Assembly (NCBI GenBank): GCA_034336665.1
Contig: CM067569.1
Span: 20,095,820-20,159,819 of the forward strand
DNA from: Luscinia megarhynchos
Lineage: Eukaryota; Chordata; Aves; Passeriformes; Turdidae
DNA length: 64,000 nucleotides
Direction: 5' to 3'
Shown: in pieces, positions 1-13,900 of the stretch
How the letters are laid out: every line of letters begins with the position of its first letter
How positions within the stretch are numbered: position 1 is the stretch's first letter
Translations under genes and position numbers: made by a program
Notes under the pieces: model-generated
Databases searched by the model: none
Told to the model about the DNA's origin: nothing
The model's input: only the letters and a program-made list of their open reading frames with translations

Positions 1-152
1 TTTCAAGAGCTGGAGCTTTTGACTGGCTCACATACCCAAAAAAGCCTCTGTAATACAGTGGTACTCTTGCCATCATATAGTTTTCTGCTGCACAACCCAA
101 GTGGGCTGCTGCTAGGATGAAAACTCCTTCACTGCAAGTGATAGAGAAACAA

Positions 153-230
153 GTGATTTTGGTGCCCCAAGTCAGGATAAGGCCTCCCAGTGTGATTTAG
201 GTGCCCCAAGCCAGGATAAGGTCTCCCAGT
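153..230. repeat. 39-bp tandem duplication, two copies
   Basis: Positions 153-191 and 192-230 are two adjacent copies of a 39-bp unit beginning GTGATTT and containing GGTGCCCCAAG and CAGGATAAGG. They match at 36 of 39 positions (differences T/A, T/C and C/T). The unit is not recognised as a known mobile element. The three differences suggest a local duplication that is not very recent. Confidence 0.9.
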
Positions 231-3200
231 AATGTGCTCCTTCCCCTCACTTTCAGGCTACTCACAGCAGTCAGCTGGATGAACTTTCAGGCCCAGCTTA
301 GGACAGGATCTTCTGACGATGACTTGTACTCTGTCTTCTCTTCACATGCAACTGCTACATAACAGCTCATACCTACACAAGTCAAAGAGAAAGAAAATGC
401 TCATTAGTGCCATTAGTCCTGCTGTTGAACACGCCTACAGAGAAGGCTGCACCAAAGCAATAATTTATTCATAGAAATAATGCTACTTTTAGATGAGACA
501 ATTGCCTCTGCTGACCATGCAGGAAGCATAGCATAGTTAGTATAAACATCAGTCTGCCCAGATCCACATCCTAGCATCCTCTGTGTGAGAACCAATATTT
601 ATGGCTGTCTCCAGGGAGGGCTGAAACCACATCCCTTTCCTGCCTTTCTGTTAGAGATTCCCCCTCAAGCAGTAAGGAAAGCTGAATAGCACAAATTTTC
701 ACTCCTCCTTCCAACCTACAGTCTGTTTACCAATGCAAATTGCTTTTGATTTCAGCTTCATTTAGTATACTAGTTTGCAAGACACAAAAAGAAGAAGTAA
801 ACACACATCTACGCTGCTATCCCTGTAAACAGGTTCATCTGATACAGAGAATGGACTGGCAACAAGGGGCATCAAAGACCATGAAATGTAACTCCCCACT
901 GCCAGGAATAAAGAAGGAAGGATAGGTAGTAAATGTATATTAAGAAACATACACATTAGGTTGTCTTCAGACAAATTCCTTAGTTAGGAGGCACAGCTAG
1001 ACAGACACAGAGGCAGAATTCCCACTAAAAAAAATTAATGTTTTTTTGCATGCACTGATGGTTACTAAATGAAGTTATTTAACTCCAGTCCAATGTCAAG
1101 TCTAAATGGGAAGACCTGATACAGATTTGATAGACGGCTGTGCACCTTTATTGTTTCACTCAATAACATTAACAGCAGTCTGCTGTAGCAAGATGCCTTT
1201 GCAGTCTGACTTATAAAGTAAGTATTGACACCCCTCACCTTTAATCATATCATTTATCAAGGCTGAACTAGTCAGCCAGTTATCCTGAGCTCCTGCTGTA
1301 CCAGCTAGAGAGAGGGGTTCTTCTAGAGGGCAATGCAACTTTTCTCTGCACTACCTTCTTCATACTTCTCTGTATTCGAGAACTTTAAGAAGAGATTGAG
1401 GACACCGACTAGTAAACTTTGATACCTGTGCTGGATGACTGAACAAATCCTCATGTGTGTTTTATTCAAGCTCTGAGGGGAGTGAAGTCACATTTCTTTC
1501 AACAAGCATTGCAGGACCAGGATCCCTAAGGAACCCTTGTACAAGTAGGCTGTCAGCCAGTAAGCCTCACCACTTAGATATTCTCATGGCAGTGCACACA
1601 GGGCAAAAACACGACCTAGAGAATGCAGAAGGTGATGCTCAGAGATAAAAGCACCCATAAGGAGTATCAAGGACCTTGTCATGTCAGGTGCAGTCTCAGA
1701 CCATGCTTACAGAACTCCAATAATATGATGTTTTTACAAGCCTCAAGACTTCTTTCAAGACCCTTGAAGACCCCAAGCAATGAGCCTAGAAGAACCAAGA
1801 TAGTTTTTCATTAAAACTAGAATAGTCCTAGGAAAACACAAGCTGAAACAAATTAGAGCTTTCTGTTGAGGATGGTCTAACAGCTTCTCTATCTCCAACT
1901 AGCAGAAAGGGATTAGTGAAAAGACACACATTTGAAAGGCTTATTGCTAGTACTGGAAAGAAAATTTCCTATAAACATGTCCAGAGTATGCACGAAGAGA
2001 GAGTTAATATTCCAGTGGCAAGGTCAAGCCCTGGTTTTCCTGCAACACAAGAAGCTGCCCTGCTGGCATTAACTGCAGTTTGTTTGCTTTCCCAACCTGC
2101 CTTGTCCTTGTGAGTTGGCAGAAGACTGAAGCTGGCCAGAATCCCAACTACCAAAAGCTGCCCAAAGCAGAGAACTGTTATCACATGGACTAAGCAAGAC
2201 AGAGGGGGAGGAGAGAGTAAATGGCACAAAACCCAGCCCATAGAAACCTCTCTGGCCCTGAGAGTTGTTACAAGTAAGGCTCTATCCTGGCACACAGCCA
2301 GAGAGCTCAGCAAGAGAATACAGAAGAAGGTTATGACTGGTCTTTGCCCCAGTCTAGAAGTAACACAGGAACATTTAAACTTTCCCTTTGGAAATATGTC
2401 CCACTTTATGGTCCTGGAGGACCATAAGAAGCTGCTTTTGCTGAAAAATCTATGCAGGACTCACAGAAAGGTTCAGTTTAGACAAACTTTATACCCACTG
2501 CTGTTGGAGTACTTCACTTTCTGTCAATGGCAGCAAAATTAGGGAGCTGAGAGTGTCAGAGAGAAAAGACACCATACCAAGAAGTTTTCAACATGTTTTA
2601 ATTTTAATTCTGTTAGTAGCTTTATCTGTTTTTAAGAGTTTGATTTCCATCATAAAAGAAAAGTCTGATGAAAGAGTTTCTAATAATACAAAAGGTATGT
2701 GGATACTGCCTGCACAAAAAGCCAGCAACCAGCACCAGTGGTAACTGAGCTGCTCAGCGAGCTACAAAAAGCAACTTCCACACACAAACTTTGAATGAAT
2801 GCAGCAAGTGAGCAGATCAAACAAATGGAGAGAAAACAAAACCACCACAAAACCAAACCAAACCAAAATTTTACCACACTGCTAATAAAGAGGTTTCCCT
2901 GCAGAGTTTAGAGTTTTTTCCTTCTTTTTTTTCCCCTTTAATTTTTATAACTAAGGGTTTCCCTAACTCTAGACACATCATGAGTTTAAAGACAAATAAA
3001 TCACTGTGGCTTAGAGCAAACTGCAGATTGTGTAGTTCTGATGCATTGAGCAACAGCCTCAGTCTGTCCTGGTACCCAAACCTGGTATAAGAAGCTTTTC
3101 AGAATGACATGGGAAGGGAACAACAGGAACACCATGGCCATGAGACTATAGTACAAAAGCAACACGGTCTACAGCTTTACAGATGTTTCTGGAGGCTGTT

Positions 3201-4750
3201 TTATTCCATACTAAGGACTGATACACTGGCTGACAATACTATGGTAGTGCAGAATCAAGCTCTCTTGCTCCTTCTCTCTTTTCAGATCAACATCCAGGCA
3301 CACCTTTAAGGAGTTGGACACAGGCCACACTCAAATCACATCCCTATGGAGGAAGGAATGCTGCAAAAAGCAGAGGCAAGAAACAGGAGAAAATTTCTTG
3401 TTGCAGACAGTAGTCAGGCATGATCCAGCAGGACAAACCTATGAATACACTTATGAGCCCTGGCAAGGACACCTAGTCCCAACAAATGCATTGTAGACAT
3501 GAACATCAGCTCAGCATGCTGCTATTCTTGCAGTAATTTTCCACACTTCACAGCCTGAGCTCACACACAACCAAGCAGAGAAGAGCTTCCAGTACTCCCT
3601 TAGGCAGCAATGGAAAACACTCTCCAAGTGATCTCACACCTGAACACAACAGAAGGGCAGCACACACACACAGCCTCCAGCTCAACAACTGGAGGTGCCA
3701 AGCAAAAGAAACAGGAGTCTCACATTGTTTCCAAGGTAAAAGCAGAAAGGGCCTGACCCTGCTTGACTTCATCATGTTGTTTGTACAGCGCCCTGTGCTT
3801 TGGGCACTGAGCTGCAAAATCAAAGCAAGTACAATGGCAAAGAAAATATAATCAAACACATCAGTGTGGGACCAGCTTTGCAATGGAAAAGCAAGGAGCT
3901 GGAAACTAAGATCAACAAACAATACTCAGATCTAAAGGCCATTTAGAAAACAACAAATTCAGCTCTGTAAAACTAGTAACTAAAACTATTTTGCCATTGT
4001 CCATGTAAGAACAGGCAGCCCCTTTTCAAGGAATTTAAAAGGATAAGACACATGAGGGGAAAAAAGATGCAAGCATGAGGAGTGATTTGACCTGATCACA
4101 CGAGAATCAGTGCCAGGAACAAACTGTAACTCCAGCTTTCCTAGCACAATGCTCTTTTCATGGTCTATACTGCCTCTAAGGCTGAAAATTGACACCCACC
4201 TTTTGAATGCATTTTCACTGAAAACTGCTTGTCACCATCCCACCTGCTGGAGCTTACAACTTCCCTGAACTGCTTGTAGCAGAGGTGTCCAAGTGAGCAC
4301 TCCATAATCCACAGAAGGCTGAATCCACCAAGTTAAACTGAACAACCAGTGACAGTAAATTAAGCTGATCTATTTTCTCAATGTTGATCACACAGTGCTC
4401 ACATGCACCCTTCAGCTGGAAAAGCTGCAAGTGAGGCCAACCATCAGTACTGGTAAAGCAACAAGAAGCAGTGTGGAAGGAAAGACAAGGGTGCCTATCT
4501 TCAACCTGAGCAACTCTTTGCTAAGCTGATGCTTTTCCTTGGTCTCAAATATAGTTATGGCCTTCCACTCTGGAAGTCCTAAGACTTGTCATCCAGCTCA
4601 GAGATAGCAACAGATAATTTTGAAAATTTCTTATCTGAGCCACTCCATCACAAGAGCTCTAGCTCAATAAAAATCAAATACAACAAAAATGCCATCCTCA
4701 GCTAGGGTAGCAAAGACCAAATTCAGATAATATTTTTGCCAACTAAAACT

Positions 4751-4799
4751 ATTAATAATAATAATAATAGTGGTAGCAGTAATAAGAATAATAATAATC
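4751..4799. repeat. Interrupted (AAT)n microsatellite
   Basis: Two runs of AAT/ATA trinucleotides (about 4751-4769 and 4781-4799) are separated by a short interruption, TGGTAGCAGT. It is a simple repeat in otherwise unique AT-rich sequence. Confidence 0.85.
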
Positions 4800-5950
4800 A
4801 AACTTATTGATAAGCCTTCTCCAATATCCTTGTGTTTTGGATAGTTTATTAGATTTTACAAAACTAACTGCCTATATGCTATGAATATGGACTGCTTAGG
4901 GACAGATGGCCAGAGCTCAGCCCATCCCTATGGACTAGAATGACTCAAAGAATATTGCTTTGGGCTAGCAGAAATACTAAAGAGAGCAGTGATGCTGTTA
5001 CCAATCTACATGCAAGGCCAAATCCTGCTAAAGCATGTCATTTTCAGTGAAGTCAACAAAAGAGGCACAAGTACATTTCAGGGTAGATCTTGATTTCTCA
5101 AGATTTGCTTAGATTTTCTCCAATATAAAAATGAACTCCTCTTCCTGGTAGACCTTTAATTTTAGTGAGCTTATGTAAACCAATGTCTTTCTTCTCCAAC
5201 TGCTCAATAAACATGACCTATATAGTATGTAACCTCCAAATGCAAATTCCTTACATGGACTACTTGGGTTCAACTCTTTTGAGAAAAATTGCCAGCACAT
5301 ACCAGATTAGCTGGAGCTGCCTCCTCAGAAGAGGCTGCTGCCAAAATTCCTCTTTCAGGTTTGTTCAGTCCATGCCCAAAGACTGCTTTTACCTGTCCAA
5401 CTGAGTCAGCAAAATCCATTTCACCTCATCTCCAACACAGTGCAGGCAGCATACACCTCTCTGGCACAGGCAGCAGGACCAGCCTGGTGCAGAGCACCCC
5501 TGTTTGCTCAGGTGTGGCTCTTTTTGCTTGGGCATACCAGCAGGCAGCATTCCAGCAACACTCTGCAGAAGAAAAACTGCCCAGAAGCAGCTAATACATA
5601 CAAACCATTAATATAGGCTTCTCCCCAAAAAATACCCATTAAGGTATCCAAGAAGCTGGAGAGAATGGTAAAGTGGCAGTTCTCAATCTAACAGGATTTA
5701 AGAGCATATCTGCATACAAAAGGAGAAGTGGGTATCTGCAGAGCAGGCATCCCTGTTTCTTCTACATCTCAAAACTGAAGTCAGGAATAAACAGAAAACT
5801 AACATAAAAGGAACAAGCTCATGCTATATCTTAACAATCACAGAGAACCAAGCTTGTATGTCAATGCTGATCTGCTCTCAGATCCTTAAGATGTAATTTC
5901 AGCAATACACGTTTGATTACCCCTACAATTCACTTGATACCTCTTGAAAG

Positions 5951-5970
5951 AAAAAAAAAAAAAAAAAAAA
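5951..5970. repeat. Poly(A) run of 20
   Basis: An uninterrupted run of 20 A bases following CTCTTGAAAG. The upstream bases do not resemble a known SINE or a processed mRNA end, so it is listed only as a homopolymer. Its length is likely polymorphic and prone to assembly error. Confidence 0.9.
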
Positions 5971-7975
5971 GGTGTCACCAACATGTAGATGGCAATCAGA
6001 AAGAACAACACTGCAGTGATGCCAGAGCTCAGGGCACATTCTCACTTTGTCGCCATTTTCCATTAGCTAATTCTGTCAGCTCCAGAGAGGTGAGAAATGA
6101 CTTTGCCCAGACTAATACCATCCAGATACAGAGGTTACTCAGGACTGACCCCAACCTAAGTGAGATTAGAGTCAACCCCTCCTCTTCCCACCTCTTTCAC
6201 CACCTCTATATTTAACTGCAGATTAACTCATTTCCTCTATCCACATGTAAGATTAAAGTGCACCAAGTGCTGTCAGCTCAAGCAGAGCCTCAATGCATCC
6301 TCATGTAAATCACCACTCAGTGCATGTTTTAAAGTATGTCAAGGAGGAGAATGAGTCACACCTTCATACTCACAAAACCACACACATGCTTCTCAAGAAG
6401 TAAAACTGGCTGGCAGCCCAGGTCCCCAGAATAGTAAGAGATATCTCCAATTCTAATCTTTCCCTGTCTGTTACATAAATCTCAGAGACATAAGAAGTAC
6501 CACTATTTACCAATGTGTTTGAATGAAATGTGGGTCAGTGACCAAAGCAAGGGTCAAACACGGTGACCTGGCCTTCAGGCACTGCATTGATTGCTCTTGT
6601 CTAGGAGGAAACAATAGCCCCTCATTCCAGAGAGAGGGAAAAATAATGCAACAAAATCTCACGGAGATCTCATCCTCATAGGTTTGGTTCAAAGAGGCTG
6701 AGAACCACAAAACTGACTAGAAAAACGAAACACCAGCAGGGAAGGGAGAGAAACAGAAAGCAGTGAAAGACTTCTCAGCCTGCAATGCCACTCATGAAGG
6801 GTTTTGTACAAGGATTAAAAAGCTTCTGTCAGACTGTAGCTCTCCAGCCAGTGTGAGGCAGACTCACAGGATGGAGAGAGGTGCTCTGCACTGCAGAGAT
6901 CCCACCCTTGTCTGGTCACACCACTGCCACAGCCAGCACCCAACACTCCCATGGAAAGCAGGTGCCTTCTGCATCTCCTCCCTCTGCACCTCAAGACACT
7001 ACAACAGAACACAGCATTTTATTTCTATTTGACCTCTCTGCAAATTACTTTACCACAGCTTGAAGCAAACATTAGGAAGTTGTAAATAAAGCTGGGACCT
7101 TAAATCCAGCCACGAGTTAAGTCCATAGTGAATATAAATTTTCACAGCTAACAACTATGGTAATGAATTTTACCTCAACGAACACGGAAAGGGTGAAGCA
7201 TACAAAATTGAGAACAGGAGTAAGTTTCTTGCTTTAGATTTCACATCAGTAATCCTTTAAAGTAAAAGCACTTGTTTTCCTCATCTCCCTAATCTCTCTT
7301 GGTCTAACACTTCAAGCAATGAGGTTCCCCTTAAATTCCAGTGGCTAAAAAAGGAAGCCTCCCTATTTTTGCCAAGAATAATAGAAAATCAATGTGGACA
7401 GCAAGCAGGGAAATATGCAGAAGAGCCACTGGCACTTGCTTCAGCTGAACAGCTGGAATAAGTTGTCAATTCCCCTTACTGTATCCTCCAACTGCACTGC
7501 CTGGCAAAGGGGGCTACTAAGAAAGAAAAAAAGGGAAAGAAAATGCTTATGACAAGCTTATGACACATTTCAAAAGCAATCACTATGTCTCCATTATTCA
7601 AGAAACTCAGGAATGATGAACAGATGGAAATGAGAAAAGAAACGGTGGAGTGACAAAAAGGATTCAGCCATAGATTGCAGGAGCAATGGGGCATGTCAGG
7701 CAGATGTACCATTGCCAGAGCAGAATCTCTCTGGTCTAACACAGGGAATGCATTGCCTGTGAACAAAATCAAAACATGCTGGGCAAAGACAGACACAACT
7801 GTTAATATTTGGTGCTGCCACGCATATACCAAAACAGAGATGAACACACACTAAAATATAAAGAACTAAGAGTGAAGTGGCTGAAACCTCCCATGAAAAG
7901 AAAGATCTACATTGCCAGGATCAAAAACTACCAAGGTAGTGGTGATTCTCTTTCAGCTCAGGCATTCCCAGAGGG

Positions 7976-7985
7976 CTATAAATAG
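7976..7985. promoter_or_regulatory. Candidate MEF2 site
   Basis: CTATAAATAG fits the MEF2 consensus YTA(W4)TAR exactly. A TEAD/M-CAT-like CATTCC lies about a dozen bases upstream (in GGCATTCCCAG), and an AGGTCA nuclear-receptor half-site lies some 70 bases downstream. Sites this short recur by chance, so the grouping is only suggestive of a muscle-type enhancer. Confidence 0.22.
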
Positions 7986-10900
7986 TTTGTCATTCTTTTC
8001 CATTTATTTAAGAATGTATTTCGGGGTGAACATGTGTCAATTTTGTTTTCTGGCAGTATGAGGTCACTATACAAAATTTATGGCGAACTTAGGACACATC
8101 TAAAAATCAATAGCAGGCTTCTAGTGAGATGAGAAGCTGAAACACTGAACAGATGGAAAAGAGAAAACGAACAATGCACTGCATGGGGTCACTATCAGTT
8201 CACAGAAAAGCTGTAAGACACACAGTCCATGAGCTGTGCAATAGCTGTGAAAGCCTCTCTGCTTTTTCTGTACATTAGCTCCATGTTGCAATGAAACTGC
8301 GTGTCTCATTTCTTGCTTCTATTCCCTGTCTGCCAATGTGCTTACACACCACTGCCCCATGTTTGCACACATGCTTATTTTATTTTTCTGCTGAGACTTT
8401 AAAAATGGAGGTCTTTTTGTTGCCCTTTTAATTTAGAAATTAGACCCTGAAAACACAGTCCATTCTCAGCAAAACAAAGGGCAAAAGACTCTTTATCAGG
8501 TCTATGGGCAAAGAAGAATACTTCTAAAGAACAAATTAATGTTTCACATTTCTTTAAGCCTCATGTTGTTTTGATGTCTTTATATGTAACAGAAGAAATG
8601 AAAATTGTTTGTAACCACTATGAGATGAATTCTCATCAGATTCTCTTCCAATCCTGTATTTTGTGCCTGAACAGTGCAAGTGACCAAGTAGCTGGCAAAG
8701 TCACATCAGGTAGGATTGTGGCAACCCTAACAGTCAGGCATCCTTAAAATGGGTGAAAAAACTAACAAAGAAACATCTTCTGCTCAGACAGCCTTTCTGA
8801 AAGTCTAACCCTCAATCATCAGCTCTCAGAGGGTCAGTGTTTGAGCCAGAGCATGGCAAGTCACAGCCACTTCACATTGCAGGGGTACTGCTACAGGATG
8901 CTGAAGGGAGAACACAGGAGACAATCTCAAGGCTGCTACTTCTGCTGGATAATGCACCACCCTGCCTAGGGTGGCAGGGTCTTACAAACACGATTTAAGA
9001 CAACTCCTCCTTGTGTAAAGCACAGGAAGGGAATAATGGAAGGAGCAGCCTTAACTAGGTATGTGGAAGCTGCAGAAGTCTAGGGACCACACTATTACTT
9101 GGGCTGGGGTTCATAATGATCCAGGCAAAAGCCACAGTAAGAATCAGGCAGACTCTTGAAGCAGCAGCCCAGAAAACTTGACTCATTAACTAATGTATAA
9201 TAAAATAATACCAAGAAATCTTGTAAGATTACACAACTGAATCAAATCAATATTTAAGAGAAAAGGTGACAAATATACATTGAGGCTACAAAGAAGGATT
9301 AAAGGAATATTTAGCTGAAGAAGACAGAGGCATAGAGGAAAAGCTGATTAATTTCAGGCTACAAGTCAAGTAATGAATGAATAATTGTGAAGCAAAACTG
9401 GGAAGCCCTGATTTATCCTGCTCCATGCCAGAAGAAGGCACTTAGGTGTAATAGATACTATTTTATAAAAATAAATTGTAGAAGGTGGCATGAAAATCAG
9501 CCTGAAGAATTTATTACCACAGGGGAAGAAGGGAACACTGTAGGGAAATATCTTTACTGGCTTTCAAAAATGATTAGACAATTATATTAACATAAATAAT
9601 AGCTACAACTGGCAGAGCTACATGAAGAATTACAAGAATAATCAGCCCAAAGGCACCTCTCTCTTCCATTTGCAGCCCTATACTTGTGCCTTCAGGCAAG
9701 GTCTGCTCTTTCTGAGTCATTCCTGGAATTAAACAGGCTATAAAATTCCTATTTGGCCCTTATATGGTTTTATGTGTGATGGATGCTCAAACCATGGGTT
9801 CAGATTCTCAACAGTTTTGGGATTCACCAATGCCAGTGAGCAAGGCTGAAGCTTTGTCTGGGAGAAGGACTGGTAATTCTACTCCTTTAGTGAGCTGGAA
9901 AGCTAATGAGCACAGCAGCAAGTTGCTTACTTTAGCTCAAACATTGTCCTGATAAAGTCTGCCCCAGCTGTGACTCAGTCTGCTCTTGTGAATGAAGATG
10001 AGCACCAAAAAAACCATCTTTGGTCTTCATACCCAGACCTCCCTGAAGTCCACAAGATTTGATAGACTCATTTCTCATATCATGGCCTTAAATCCACCCT
10101 GTCTCCAACAAAGCCCCATGCTAAAAAACAGCCCAGATTTTTAAAATTCATTCTTCCAATAACTGAAATTATTCCAAAATGCCACTGGAAAAATAGTGAA
10201 TTCTTCACACATACCTCTAGTTAAGTAACAACATCCAGTTTTTAACCAAAAATCTCCTGGGGAATTCTTGAAGCTTGAACCCATTCAAAATTGCCCTCAG
10301 CAGAGTTTTTCTAAACCATATACAATCTCCCAGTTAGTTAAGGCTGAACACAGCACTAAGTGCTACCTCCCAGTCTGATAACACTGCTGGGCACCTAAAA
10401 TATGTGATGTTTTCATACAGCCACACCTGATGGAAATGAGAGATTGTATGAGACTCTCAGCTTCCATGTAAGATAATAAAAAAACAATGCCCAAAATAAA
10501 GCACTCATGGTGAAGAAAAAAACTTGGAGAACCAGGAAAAATCAGAACAGGAAGGCAAAGTAATTCTAATATATATTCTTGCATAACAAACAGAGATAGC
10601 TTAATTTGGGATGGGGGGGACCCACATTCAGATTCAAGAAGATCTGAAGTGGCAATACCATGAACACAGAACACAGGACTGCACACGCTCCTGCAGGCAT
10701 TCACTCTTAGGAAATATAGATCCTGCTTTAGACACAGGCCTACAATATAAAGGACAAAGGAGAAGAAAGTCAAAAAGAAGGTGAAATGCTTAAAAGGTAA
10801 ATACTTGGTGATGTTTCTCAGGAGCCACTGCTAAAGGAGATGCTCCTTTGACCATCACATGAGTGCTCTGGGTGCTGTGACAAGGTGATGTACCCAGCTG

Positions 10901-13900
10901 AGGACCCCTCAGCAGAGCTCAGTCACTTCTGTCTGTGCACACTGAGACCCAGAGCAGCAAACACATCAGACTTCTGCTACATACTGCCAGGTGTTTGGCA
11001 TAGCTGGAAAAAGCCCAACCTGAACAAAATCAGAGGTTTTCTTCAGCCTCTTAGCACTGAGCCTGTGTAATTTAAACAGCTCAAGAGGAGGAAGGATTGA
11101 ATCATCACAGGGGAGACTTGCTTTCCCATCTGTCTTTCATGAACATACTTGATCAGATCCTCCTGATGCAGGAGGATGTGCCTTGGTCAGCCAGAGAAAC
11201 ATGAGCATGGGATGTCGAGCTCAGCACAAAGAGTAGTAGTTCTCCCTGGTCCAGCCCCTTTCACAGTTTGCTCTGTGGCAGGCAGGAATCAGAATTCGAT
11301 CCTGCCTTGCAGGAGGGTTCCCTTCCCTCAGGGGATGCTAACCCATAGCACATTAAATGTGGACTGAATGCAGAAAGTGCAGCCATGCCAGCTCTTGTGC
11401 CTTGACTGTGATACCCATGATAGCTGGGTTTTTCTGTAAAATCTGCATCTCCTGCAGTAACCAGGAATCTTAGGTTTCAGCTAAACAAAAACCCAAGGTC
11501 CTGGGAATGCCTGCTCTGCACCATGTGGGGTCATACAAAGCTCTGAGCTAGCTGCTAACTGGCTGTGGCAGCTCCATCCTCCTGGGCACAAGGAAGGCTG
11601 CTGCCAGTCTCAGCTGAGATCAGCTAAGTGTTTCATGTGGGTATTTACAGTGTACATCTACACCTGGCCTAGGCAGTTTTTGCCTCTCACATTCCTACAG
11701 GCTGACTTCCCCTTAAAGACCCTTTTTATTTCCCCTGAAGGCCCAGGCTGGGCATCATTCTTCAGAGCCAATAACTACCTTCATTTTCTGCAAAAGTGAG
11801 CACTGTGCTTCCACGGCAGAAGAGCTGCAATGGCTCCATCCTCTTGCAGAGCAGGTATAGCCATACTCCATAAAGGGCTAATAATTTATTTTTCTTTTTA
11901 ACTAGTGGACCACATAAATATTTAAGAACCTCCAGCTTCTTTGTGACTACAGAAGTAAGTTTGAAAAGCATTATCAGAAACTCAGAAGAAATAAAATGGA
12001 ACAGAAAAATCCTGGTACTATTTAAAAAATCCACATACCTAGTAACAGATTACATACAACAACCTTGCTATTGAATTGAAAGTTCTTCTATTCATTTGGG
12101 ATTCTATCAAAAACAGAGAAACATACACTTCATACCTAAATACCTCACTAAATGTGAGCTATAATGGTAACACAATTAAGCATGGAGTACATCTACTTAG
12201 GTTGTACAGAACATCCCTCAGAATTTTTCTGTCTCTGAATGTCAATGCTTCCTTGTCCTGCACTGGCACATTGGCCCCTTTATATTTGAGATGGTCAAAG
12301 GGTACAACAACAGTACGACCTACTTTCTAGGTATCTTTGTACCTACTCCAAGAGTTACTTGCCAAAATAGATGCTATCCTTGAATCTGAATAAGTGGCCT
12401 TTTCTTGTCTTTCCCGTGAGATAATATAAAAGTTCACATCAGTGAACAAGCCAAGCTTTGATTACTCTCTTCTTGTTTACAACTTTGCATAAAATGCAAG
12501 GCCCTCAAGTCAAGTTGTTTTTCAAATTCTGTAACCATACTACACTTTCAGAGTTAATCCTATAAACTAGATTCTCTGGCCTTTCAGAGGTTCCCAAATA
12601 TGGTCATTAAATATCTAAGAGATGAGGACACCTCACAAAAACCCAAATGAACTGTAAACTCCTTAGACTTCTCATTTAAAAAAAAAGTCAGAGACAGAAG
12701 ATATGGCAGATTACAAACAGGCTGCCAAGACACAACTAAGGCATGTGCCTGATGAGAGTAGCAAAGATGTCCAGGATAGCACAGACAGAGCTGTCAAATA
12801 TGGTTGAAATTTGAAATGGAAAAGGGATACTATTTGGAAGACTAAGACAAAATTATCCAATACTCTAGTGATTTTTTTTAAATGGTCCTAAGGTGACCTT
12901 ACTCCATTTTTTTCACATTTGAAAATCAGAAAAGTATAAAACCTGACAGAAATACATGAGTAACTCTTTTGGCATTAGACATCCAGCTCAAACTCTGTTT
13001 GCTTCTTATTTAGTGCTGCATAAGATTCTAGCTACTCTTACTGATGTCTCTGCAAATATTTGTACATTTAATACAAGTCAAAACTTCAGCCTTAGATAGT
13101 GTTGCCATTTATAAGACCACATCTTGGTTAGAAGAATTTTCTATTAATCCTGTGATGGATTTTACAAAGAGCCTCTTCTCCTTAAGACACAGGAACTAAA
13201 ATTTAACCTGGACTTTATGAAACTTCATTGCATAGACCAAATCAGTGCTGTGGAGAATCAAGTGTCCTTTCACCCATCTGTCATCTATCACACCTGCTCT
13301 TTTTTAACACTGGCTGAGAATTTAGCAGACACTCTCCTTTGCCCTTGCAAAGGGGCTGCTTAGCAGAGCTTGGCCATGCATTCAGAAGCAGAGGATGCTT
13401 TGGCTCAAGCAGACAGTTTACTCCAGATGATAAGGGCTGAAAAAACCTTTGGAACCTGACTTCATAGTAAAAGTGACCCATGTTTCAGAAGACCAGTAAC
13501 TCATCTGCTTTGTACTTGACTATAATACCAGAAATATTTTTTTCTATTCACCCATTCAGGTAACACAGGGCTTGGCTTGATTAGAGCACAGTTCAGCTAG
13601 CTATAATGATGCTGGGCCAAAATATTTTCAACAAGTTGTTTAAACATTATTAGTTTTGTCCTGAAAAGAGCAAGGTACTCAACTGTCTTGGGGATTACTC
13701 ACTGAACAGATGTTCAAACACTAACAGACATGCAGTGTCCAATTGCTGAGCCAGGATCTTGGGAACTTCCATTGTACTATACTCCTGTTCTCAGCAAGCA
13801 CAAGCCAGCACTTTCATCACATTTCCCTGCAATTAGAGTAAACAGAACTGCTCCCATCATGACAGGGGTGGAAAAAATTAGGAAGATATCCCCATTCCAA

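Noticed and set aside
235..395. Minus-strand segment after the strong acceptor TCTCTTTGACTTGTGTAG as a coding exon
   Set aside because: The only open frame stops at a TGA (about 275-277) before the next good donor (GTGAGT, about 260-265). An earlier GTGAAG donor would rescue it but is weak.
5604..5660. Minus-strand 54-bp exon-like stretch (acceptor CCATTCTCTCCAG, donor GTATGT)
   Set aside because: It leaves in phase 2, which does not fit the neighbouring candidates, and the gap to the next acceptor is too short for an intron.
10363..10773. 136-codon minus-strand open frame
   Set aside because: No recognisable motif. Hydrophobic composition arises from reading A-rich DNA on the opposite strand.
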